Assembly (NCBI RefSeq): GCF_003710085.1 | Contig: NZ_CP033324.1 | Coordinates: 1,993,501-2,057,500 of the forward strand | Source: Nocardioides pantholopis | GTDB taxonomy: Bacteria; Actinomycetota; Actinomycetes; Propionibacteriales; Nocardioidaceae | Reading direction: 5' to 3' | DNA length: 64,000 bases | Notes under the pieces: generated by a model | Seen by the model: only the letters and a program-made list of their open reading frames with translations | The model's database searches: none | Told to the model about the DNA's origin: nothing | Made by a program: the position numbers and the translations under genes | Shown: positions 48,394-54,930 of the stretch, piece after piece | Layout of the letters: each line of letters starts with the position of its first letter | Position numbering within the stretch: the stretch's first letter is position 1

Positions 48394-49952
48394 CGTTCCT
48401 CCTGCAGCAGCTCGGCAGCCGGGTTGTAGTACGCCTCCGCCTTGCGGGCCACGCCGTCCAGGCCGCGGCCGCCGTCGGCGGGGCGCCGCATCAGGCCGAA
48501 GGTGCCGTCGGCGATCGCGTCCAGCAGCCCGTGCTCGTGGGCGAGGATGCGCTCCAGCAGGTCGATGGACTCCCCGAGGACCTGGCGGGCGCGGCTGCCG
48601 ATGAAGCCGTCCGGGGCCGGGTGGAAGTCCTCGTGCAGCCCGCCGGCGGCGTCGAGGACGTAGCGGACGTTCTGGAGGGCGAGGTCGCGGTCGGAGAGCC
48701 ACGGGGTGACGACGGCCTCGGTCATCATCCCGACCAGGAGGATCCCCTGCCCGGTCAGCGCGCCGGCCAGGTTGAAGAACCCGTCGAGCAGCTGGCCCCG
48801 GAACACGTCGCCGGTCATGTGCCGGGTCGGCGGCATCCACTTCAGCGGGGCGCCCGGGAAGAGCTCGCGCGCCAGCAGCGCGTGGGCGAGCTCCAGCCGG
48901 AACGACTCCGGCACCGCCGGGTCGATCTCGAAGGCGTGCCCCAGGCCGAGCTGCCAGGTCTCGAGGCCGGCCTCGCGGGCGAAGTACTCATTGAGCAGCT
49001 GGCTGGTGGTGACGGTGTGGGCGGCCTCCACGGCGTCGGCGGTGGTCAGGTAGTTGTCCTCGCCGGTGTTGATGATGATGCCGGCCCGGGCGTGCACCTG
49101 CCGGCTGAAGCGTTGGTCGACGAAGGTCCGCACCGGGTTGATGTCGCGGAAGAGGATCCCGTACATCGAGTCGTTGAGCATCATGTCGAGCCGTTCCAGG
49201 CCGGCGAGCACGGCGATCTCCGGCATGCACAGGCCGCTGGCGTAGTTGGTGAGCCGGACGTAGCGGCCCAGCTCCCGGCTGGACTCGTCGAGCGCCGCCC
49301 GCATCAGCCGGAAGTTCTCCTGGGTCGCGTAGGTGCCGGCGAAGCCCTCCCGGGTGGCGCCCTCGGGCACGTAGTCGAGCAGGCTCTGGCCGGTGGAGCG
49401 GATCACCGCGATCACGTCCGCGCCCTCGCGGGCGGCCTGCTGGGCCTGCGGGATGTCCTCGTAGACGTCGCCGGTGGCGACGATCAGGTAGATCCAGGGC
49501 CGCCGCGGCGGGTCGCCGTGGCGGGCCACCTGCCGCTCCCGGTCGGCCCGGCGCTGGTCCACGAGGGTCAGTCCCCGTCCGACCTGGGTGCGGCTCGCGG
49601 ACCGGGCCGCGGCGGCGGCGCTGCCCTCGGGCACCCGGAACGCCACCGATCCGGCGGAGGCCTTCTGGGCCAGCGTGAGCAGGTCCTCGGCCTCCCCCCG
49701 CACCAGCGCGTCCCAGACCGGCAGGGCCAGGCCGTGCTCGAGCCCGGTGTCGGCGCGCACCACGTCGGCGAGCCGGTTGACCCAGGGCGTCCCGTCGGGA
49801 TCGGCGCCCCGGAGCCCGGCCAGCCGGAGCGTGGCGCGCTCGACCGAGACCGTGGTGTGCTCGCGGGCGAGCCGGACGATCGGCTCGCCGGCCCGCGCGG
49901 CCAGCGCCCGGGCGCTGGCGACGGTGTGCTCGTCGAGCTGGAGCTTGCTCAC
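48390..49952 (-). CDS. kamD: Lysine 5,6-aminomutase alpha subunit
   Basis: A 520-residue TIM-barrel subunit that binds PLP phosphate and substrate; size equals clostridial KamD. Characteristic segments are WIYLIVATGDVYEDIPQAQQAAREGADVIAVIRSTGQSLLDYVPEG, ENFRLMRAALDE, NYASGLCMPEIAVLAG and PLKWMPPTRHMTGD. GTG start in a GTGA overlap with kdd. It acts on L-beta-lysine made by KamA or on lysine itself. Confidence 0.93.
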   Translation of the reverse strand: MSKLQLDEHTVASARALAARAGEPIVRLAREHTTVSVERATLRLAGLRGADPDGTPWVNRLADVVRADTGLEHGLALPVWDALVRGEAEDLLTLAQKASAGSVAFRVPEGSAAAAARSASRTQVGRGLTLVDQRRADRERQVARHGDPPRRPWIYLIVATGDVYEDIPQAQQAAREGADVIAVIRSTGQSLLDYVPEGATREGFAGTYATQENFRLMRAALDESSRELGRYVRLTNYASGLCMPEIAVLAGLERLDMMLNDSMYGILFRDINPVRTFVDQRFSRQVHARAGIIINTGEDNYLTTADAVEAAHTVTTSQLLNEYFAREAGLETWQLGLGHAFEIDPAVPESFRLELAHALLARELFPGAPLKWMPPTRHMTGDVFRGQLLDGFFNLAGALTGQGILLVGMMTEAVVTPWLSDRDLALQNVRYVLDAAGGLHEDFHPAPDGFIGSRARQVLGESIDLLERILAHEHGLLDAIADGTFGLMRRPADGGRGLDGVARKAEAYYNPAAELLQEER

Positions 49953-51037
49953 CCGCCCACCCCGCCCACACCGCTCGCGACCTCGCGGCCGAGCCGCTGG
50001 TCGAAGAGGCGACGCACCCCGGGGTGGTCGCGCAGCAGCTGGACGGCGTACGCCGCGTGCCCGGGGAGGTAGCCGTTGCCGACCAGCATCGTGACGTCGG
50101 CGGCCAGCCCCTCGGCGCCGAGCGCGGCGGCCGAGAACGACGTGGCCATCGAGAAGAACACGACCGTGCCGCCGTCGGCGGTGGCCAGCACGGCGCCGCC
50201 CTCGCACCCCGGGACGTCGACGCAGACGATCGTGACCTGCGCCGGTCCCCCGGCGGCCAGGACGGCGTCGCGCAGCGCCACCGGGTCGCGGGCGTCGGCG
50301 ACGACCACGACGTCCGCGAGCCCGGCGTCGCGCAGCGCGGCTGCCTCGACCTCGGTCGGGACCACGCCGATGGTGCGGCCGGCCCCGGCGTCGCGGGCGG
50401 CGGCCAGGCTGAGCGAGCCCGACTTGCCGGCTCCGCCGACGACGACGACGCAACCGCCCGGATGGGCGCGCGCCACCCGGGCGGTCAGCGCCGGTGCGCC
50501 GCAGACGTCCATCACCGCGAGCGCGAGGTCGGTGGGCAGGTCGTCGGGCAGCCGGGCGGCGATCGAGCGACCGAACAGCACGGCGTACCCGGTGCACGGG
50601 ACCTGCTCATCCTGGCCGTCCCACGCGGACAGGCCGTCCTCGACGACCAGCGGGGTGAGGGTGAGCGAGACCAGGGTGGCGACCCGGTCGCCGACCGCGA
50701 GCCCGTGGGGCGAGGCGGGACCGACCTCCTCGACGGTGCCGACCAGCATCCCGCCCGAGCCGGTGACGGGGTTCTGCATCTTGCCGCGCTCCGCGATGAT
50801 CGCCAGCACCTCGGCGCGGACCGCGGCGCCGTCGACCACGCCGTTGCGGGTGTGCCGGGCGGCGAGCTGGCGGTACGACGCCGCGTCGAGGTTGAGCCGC
50901 TCCACCCGCACCCGGACCTCGTCGGGCCACAGCGTCTCGCGGGTGTCGAGGCGGCGGGCGGCCTGCGGCAGCACCAGCGGCCGGTCCAGGACGCGGTGCA
51001 GCCCGGCGGGGTCCCCGGTCCGGTCGGTTGGGGTCAC
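49949..51037 (-). CDS. kdd: L-erythro-3,5-diaminohexanoate dehydrogenase
   Basis: A 362-residue NAD(P)-dependent dehydrogenase converting 3,5-diaminohexanoate to 5-amino-3-oxohexanoate. It resembles an MDR protein without zinc clusters: GKMQNPVTGSGGMLVGTVEEVG, VMDVCGAPALTARVARAH and the nucleotide-binding VVVVGGAGKSGSLSLAAARDAG. Family and operon position agree. GTG start; first gene of kdd-kamD-kamE-kal, divergent from kamA with a 164-bp shared promoter region. Confidence 0.9.
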   Translation of the reverse strand: MTPTDRTGDPAGLHRVLDRPLVLPQAARRLDTRETLWPDEVRVRVERLNLDAASYRQLAARHTRNGVVDGAAVRAEVLAIIAERGKMQNPVTGSGGMLVGTVEEVGPASPHGLAVGDRVATLVSLTLTPLVVEDGLSAWDGQDEQVPCTGYAVLFGRSIAARLPDDLPTDLALAVMDVCGAPALTARVARAHPGGCVVVVGGAGKSGSLSLAAARDAGAGRTIGVVPTEVEAAALRDAGLADVVVVADARDPVALRDAVLAAGGPAQVTIVCVDVPGCEGGAVLATADGGTVVFFSMATSFSAAALGAEGLAADVTMLVGNGYLPGHAAYAVQLLRDHPGVRRLFDQRLGREVASGVGGVGG

Positions 51038-51079
51038 GAGCCGTCCACCTCTTCCGCATCAGCGTCGGTGACAGGAAAA

Positions 51080-51131
51080 CGTCCGGCATACGGGTGGACC
51101 GGCCGGACGATCTGCTTCTATCGTGGCAGAT
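51080..51131. promoter_or_regulatory. kdd/kamA divergent control region with two inverted repeats
   Basis: CGTCCGG (51080-51086) pairs with CCGGACG (51103-51109), and ATCTGC (51110-51115) with GCAGAT (51126-51131). These lie in the gap between divergent kdd and kamA and are candidate sites for the nearby Lrp-type regulator. No B12 riboswitch consensus was seen. Confidence 0.4.
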
Positions 51132-51201
51132 GTCGCGCAGGTCACACAACCGACCCGCTGGCGCCGACCGCTGTCCCCGACGTCGTCCGAGCGGAGCCCT
51201 C

Positions 51202-52596
51202 ATGACCGTGCCCACCAGTCACGCGCCCCCCGTCCGGGACGCCGACCAGCCCTACGCCTACCGGCGCACCGAGCTGGTGGAGCCGGACTGGACCCGCGTC
51301 CCGGGCTGGCGCGGGGTCACCGCCACGGAGTGGGAGTCGGCGCAGTGGCAGCGGGCGCACTGCGTGAAGAACGCCGCTCAGCTGCGGACGGTCCTCGGAG
51401 ACCTGGTGGACGAGTCGTTCTTCGACGACCTGGAGCGCGACCAGGCCCAGCGGGCCACGATGTCGATGCTGCTTCCCCCGCAGATGCTCAACACGATGGT
51501 GGCCGACGTCCCGCCCGGAGGACCGGGGTCGTGGACGGAGGCCTTCTACGCCGACCCGGTGCGGCGCTACATGGTGCCGGTGCTCAGCGACCGTCGTACC
51601 GACTGGCCCTCGCACCCACACGCCTCCCGCGACTCCCTGCACGAGCAGGACATGTGGGTCGCCGAGGGGCTCACCCACCGCTACCCCACCAAGGTGCTCG
51701 CCGAGCTGCTGCCCACCTGTCCGCAGTACTGCGGGCACTGCACCCGGATGGACCTGGTCGGCAACTCCACGCCCAGCGTCGACAAGCTCCGGTTCGTCGG
51801 CAAGCCCGTGGACCGGCACGCGGAGATGCTGGACTACCTGCGGCGTACGCCGTCGGTGCGCGACGTCGTGGTCTCCGGCGGCGACGTGGCCAACATGCCG
51901 TGGGCCCGGCTGGAGGAGTTCCTGACCCGGCTGCTGGAGATCGAGAACATCCGCGACGTGCGGCTGGCCACCAAGGCCCTGATCGGGCTGCCCCAGCACT
52001 GGCTCCAGCCCGAGGTCGTCGAGGGCATGACCCGCGTCGCCGCCCTCGCCAACGCGCGCGGCGTCGCGCTGGCCATGCACACCCACGCCAACCACGCCAG
52101 CTCGGTGACGCCGCTGGTCGCGCGGGCGGCCGGCGCGATGCTCGACGCCGGGCTGCGCGACGTCCGCAACCAGGGGGTGCTGCTGGCCGGGGTCAACGCG
52201 ACCAGCCACGACCTGCTGGACCTGAGCTTCCGGCTGCTCGACGGCGCCCGGGTGATGCCCTACTACTTCTACCTGTGCGACATGATCCCCAACGCCGAGC
52301 ACTGGCGGGTCCCGGTCGCCGAGGCGCAGCGGCTCCAGCACCAGCTGATGGGCTACCTGCCGGGCTTCGCCACCCCGCGGATCGTGTGCGACGTGCCGTT
52401 CGTCGGCAAGCGCTGGGTCCACCAGCTCGCCGACTACGACACCGAGCGCGGCATCTCGTACTGGACCAAGAACTACCGGACCTCGCTGGAGGCCGACGAC
52501 CCCGAGGCGCTCACCCGGCGCTACGAGTACTACGACCCGATCCACACCCTCCCCGACGCCGGTCGGGCGTGGTGGGGGCGGTACGGGGGTCGTTGA
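51202..52596 (+). CDS. kamA: Lysine 2,3-aminomutase (radical SAM)
   Basis: A 464-residue radical SAM/PLP enzyme that turns L-lysine into L-beta-lysine. The [4Fe-4S] cluster motif is CPQYCGHC at residues 173-180; RDVVVSGGDVANMPW is the SAM-binding region; YYFYLCDMIPNAEHWRVP and PFVGKRWVHQ near the C terminus (PLP lysine) match KamA. GGAG precedes the ATG. It is divergent from the kdd operon, which supports a shared pathway. EF-P-modifying EpmB is shorter and would not sit with kamDE. Confidence 0.92.
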   Translation: MTVPTSHAPPVRDADQPYAYRRTELVEPDWTRVPGWRGVTATEWESAQWQRAHCVKNAAQLRTVLGDLVDESFFDDLERDQAQRATMSMLLPPQMLNTMVADVPPGGPGSWTEAFYADPVRRYMVPVLSDRRTDWPSHPHASRDSLHEQDMWVAEGLTHRYPTKVLAELLPTCPQYCGHCTRMDLVGNSTPSVDKLRFVGKPVDRHAEMLDYLRRTPSVRDVVVSGGDVANMPWARLEEFLTRLLEIENIRDVRLATKALIGLPQHWLQPEVVEGMTRVAALANARGVALAMHTHANHASSVTPLVARAAGAMLDAGLRDVRNQGVLLAGVNATSHDLLDLSFRLLDGARVMPYYFYLCDMIPNAEHWRVPVAEAQRLQHQLMGYLPGFATPRIVCDVPFVGKRWVHQLADYDTERGISYWTKNYRTSLEADDPEALTRRYEYYDPIHTLPDAGRAWWGRYGGR

Positions 52597-52609
52597 GGGC
52601 TGGTCAGGT

Positions 52610-52674
52610 CTGCCGATTGTGCACATTCGGCGACAGAACGGCCGTTTCGCCTGTCGTTTGTCATCAATCGGCAG
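52610..52674. repeat. Twin-palindrome element, copy 5 (TGCA-centred variant)
   Basis: Units 52610-52633 and 52651-52674 with a 17-nt spacer, between convergent kamA (stop 52596) and the Lrp gene (stop 52690). The first unit is a variant (CTGCCGATTG-TGCA-CATTCGGCGA) that recurs in copy 6. Confidence 0.85.
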
Positions 52675-52689
52675 CGCTCCGACCGGCGG

Positions 52690-53148
52690 TCAGCCGCCGG
52701 TGACGGGCCGGCTCTCGTAGTACGTCGAGAGCACGATGGTGGTCCGGGTCGAGACGTTCGCGGCGGCCCGGATCCGGGCCAGCAGGTTCTCGAGGTCGTG
52801 CGGGGTAGCGGTGCGCACCTTGAGGAGGTAGGACTCCTCGCCCGCGACCGACCAGCAGGACTCGATCTCGGGCACGTCGCGCAGCCGCTCGGGGCAGTCG
52901 TCGGGCTGGGAGGGATCGATCGGACGGATCGAGATGAACGCGGTCAGCGGCAGCCCGATCTGGTCGTGGTTGACGGTGGCGCCGTACCCCAGCAGCAGCC
53001 CGCGCTGCTCGAGCCGCTTGACCCGCTGGTGCACCGCCGAGGTGGACAGGCCGGTGGCCCGGCCGAGCTCGGTGAAGGACATCCGTCCGTCGGCCGCCAG
53101 CAGCTGGACGATCTTGCGGTCGGTGGCTTCCACGTCGGACCCTGTCAC
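52690..53148 (-). CDS. Lrp/AsnC-family transcriptional regulator
   Basis: A 152-residue feast/famine regulator: HTH MSFTELGRATGLSTSAVHQRVKRLEQRGLL at residues 23-52, then the RAM ligand-binding domain (TAFISIRPID; CWSVAGEESYLLKVRT; VSTRTTIVLSTYYE). Lrp proteins often sense amino acids, so control of the adjacent lysine genes is plausible. GTG start; convergent with kamA. Confidence 0.9.
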   Translation of the reverse strand: MTGSDVEATDRKIVQLLAADGRMSFTELGRATGLSTSAVHQRVKRLEQRGLLLGYGATVNHDQIGLPLTAFISIRPIDPSQPDDCPERLRDVPEIESCWSVAGEESYLLKVRTATPHDLENLLARIRAAANVSTRTTIVLSTYYESRPVTGG

Positions 53149-53186
53149 GACCTCAGCCTGTCACAGCGACGTGGCAGGATCGCGGC

Positions 53187-54122
53187 GTGACCACGCCGCA
53201 GACGCCCGACCGCTTGATGCTCCTGGACACCGCCTCGATGTACTTCCGGGCCTTCTTCGGGGTGCCGGAGATCCTCGCCCCCGACGGCAAGACGCCGGTC
53301 AACGCGGTGCGCGGGCTGATGGACTTCATCAGCCGCCTGGTCGACGAGTACCGGCCCAGCGACCTGGTGTGCTGCTGGGACAACGACTGGCGCCCGCAGT
53401 GGCGCGTCGACCTGCTCCCGACGTACAAGACCCACCGGGTCGTCGAGGAGGTCGCCTCCGCCCCGGACATCGAGCAGGTGCCCGACCCGCTCCAGGTCCA
53501 GGTGCCGCTGATCCTCGAGGTGCTGGCGGCCTTCGGCATCCCGGTGGTCGGCGCCGACGGCTACGAGGCCGACGACGTCATCGGCACCCTGGCCACCGGC
53601 GCCGGGCAGCCGGTCGACGTGGTCACCGGGGACCGGGACCTCTTCCAGGTCGTCGACGACGCGGCCGACGTCCGGGTCCTCTACATCGCTCGCGGGATCA
53701 GCCGCCACGAGCGGGTGACCAACGACTGGGTCCGGGACAAGTACGGCGTCGACGCGCGCCAGTACGCCGACTACGCCACGCTGCGCGGCGACGCCTCCGA
53801 CGGCCTTCCCGGTGTGAAGGGCGTCGGCGACAAGACCGCCGCGACCCTGCTCGGCCGGTTCGGCGACATGGCCGGCATCATCGCCGCCGCCCAGGACCCG
53901 GCCTCCGACATGGGTCCCGGCCCGCGCGGCAAGATCAAGGCAGCGGCCGACTACCTGGCCGTCGCCCCCCAGGTGGTCGCGGTGGCCCGCGACCTCGACC
54001 TGCCCCGGACCGGCTACGCGCTGCCCCGGACCCCCGCCGACCCCGACCGGGTGCTCGCCCTCGCCCAGCAGTGGAACCTGAGCGGACCGGCCGAGCGGCT
54101 GGTCAACGCGCTCGCCGGCTGA
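53187..54122 (+). CDS. 5'-3' exonuclease (Pol I-type FEN domain)
   Basis: A 311-residue stand-alone version of the 5' nuclease domain of DNA polymerase I, for flap or primer removal. LLDTASMYFRAFFGVP, CWDNDWRPQWRVDLLPTYKTHR, GYEADDVIGTLA, VVTGDRDLFQVV and the helix-hairpin-helix LPGVKGVGDKTAATLLGRFG are all present with their acidic metal ligands. GTG start. Confidence 0.9.
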   Translation: MTTPQTPDRLMLLDTASMYFRAFFGVPEILAPDGKTPVNAVRGLMDFISRLVDEYRPSDLVCCWDNDWRPQWRVDLLPTYKTHRVVEEVASAPDIEQVPDPLQVQVPLILEVLAAFGIPVVGADGYEADDVIGTLATGAGQPVDVVTGDRDLFQVVDDAADVRVLYIARGISRHERVTNDWVRDKYGVDARQYADYATLRGDASDGLPGVKGVGDKTAATLLGRFGDMAGIIAAAQDPASDMGPGPRGKIKAAADYLAVAPQVVAVARDLDLPRTGYALPRTPADPDRVLALAQQWNLSGPAERLVNALAG

Positions 54123-54148
54123 GCTCGGCTCCGGGGCGGCCGCGACCG

Positions 54149-54213
54149 CTGTCGTTTGGTGACAAACGACAGACAGACCAGCCGTTTCCCTGCCGATTGT
54201 GCACATTCGGCGC
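54149..54213. repeat. Twin-palindrome element, copy 6 (contains a perfect unit)
   Basis: Units 54149-54172 and 54190-54213 with a 17-nt spacer. The first unit is a perfect palindrome (CTGTCGTTTG and CAAACGACAG around GTGA). The second is the TGCA-centred variant, identical to that of copy 5 in 23 of 24 positions. It lies between the exonuclease and the epimerase-like gene, both on the plus strand. Confidence 0.85.
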
Positions 54214-54248
54214 CAGCGGCCGCCCACACCACCTCACCGCCGCCCCCG

Positions 54249-54254
54249 TAGCGT
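54249..54254 (+). promoter_or_regulatory. -10 element TAGCGT of the NAD(P)H-binding protein gene (leaderless)
   Basis: TAGCGT ends 7 nt before the ATG at 54262. Confidence 0.55.
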
Positions 54255-54261
54255 GAGTGGC

Positions 54262-54930
54262 ATGGATCGCATCGCCATCGTCGGGGGCCACGGCCAGGTG
54301 GCCCGTCACCTCATCCACATCCTGCGCCGCGCCGAGCACACGCCGGTGGCGCTCGTGCGCAAGGAGGAGTACCGCGCCGAGCTCGAGGGCAAGGGTGCGG
54401 AGGTGCGCCTGCTCGACATCGAGCGACAGGACGCCGACGCGTTCGCGGCGGCGTTCGAGGGCTGCCAGGCCGTGGTCTTCGCCGCGGGCGGGGGTCCGGA
54501 CGGCAACATCGAGCGCAAGCGCACCGTGGACCTCGAGGGGTCGCTGAAGTCGATCGCGGGGGCCCGCAAGGCGGGCATCCGGCGCTTCGTCCAGGTCTCG
54601 GCGATCGGGGTGGACGAGCCGCTGCCCGAGGACACCGCCGAGGTGTGGCGGGCGTACGTCGAGGCCAAGCGGGACGCCGACGCCGCGCTGCGCGAGAGCG
54701 ACCTCGACTGGACCATCGTCCGGCCCGGGCAGCTCACCGACGACCCCGCGACCGGCAAGGTCACCCTGGGCGACAGGGTCGAGCCCGGCGCGGTGACCCG
54801 CGCGGACGTCGCGGCCGTGCTGGCTGCGGTGCTGGACGTCGAGTCCAGCATCGGCCGGCAGTGGGAGCTCGTGAACGGGGAGACCCCCGTCCACGACGCC
54901 GTCGCTCAGTCCTCGGCGAGCCCGCTGTAG
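54262..54930 (+). CDS. NAD(P)H-binding atypical SDR protein
   Basis: A 222-residue Rossmann protein (NAD(P)-binding/NmrA-like SDR5 group). It has the nucleotide motif IAIVGGHGQVARHL, VVFAAGGGPDGNIERKRTVDLEGSLKSI and RRFVQVSAIGVD; WTIVRPGQLTDDP follows. No Tyr-x3-Lys catalytic pair of classical SDRs is evident, so it may be a redox sensor or reductase of unknown substrate. Leaderless by TAGCGT. The 3' end overlaps the helicase gene by 25 bp. Confidence 0.85.
   Translation: MDRIAIVGGHGQVARHLIHILRRAEHTPVALVRKEEYRAELEGKGAEVRLLDIERQDADAFAAAFEGCQAVVFAAGGGPDGNIERKRTVDLEGSLKSIAGARKAGIRRFVQVSAIGVDEPLPEDTAEVWRAYVEAKRDADAALRESDLDWTIVRPGQLTDDPATGKVTLGDRVEPGAVTRADVAAVLAAVLDVESSIGRQWELVNGETPVHDAVAQSSASPL

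Noticed and set aside
51038..51201. A possible B12 riboswitch in the kdd/kamA control region, expected because KamDE is B12-dependent
   Set aside because: No B12-box-like conserved core was seen and the 164-bp gap shared by two promoters is too short for the usual element.
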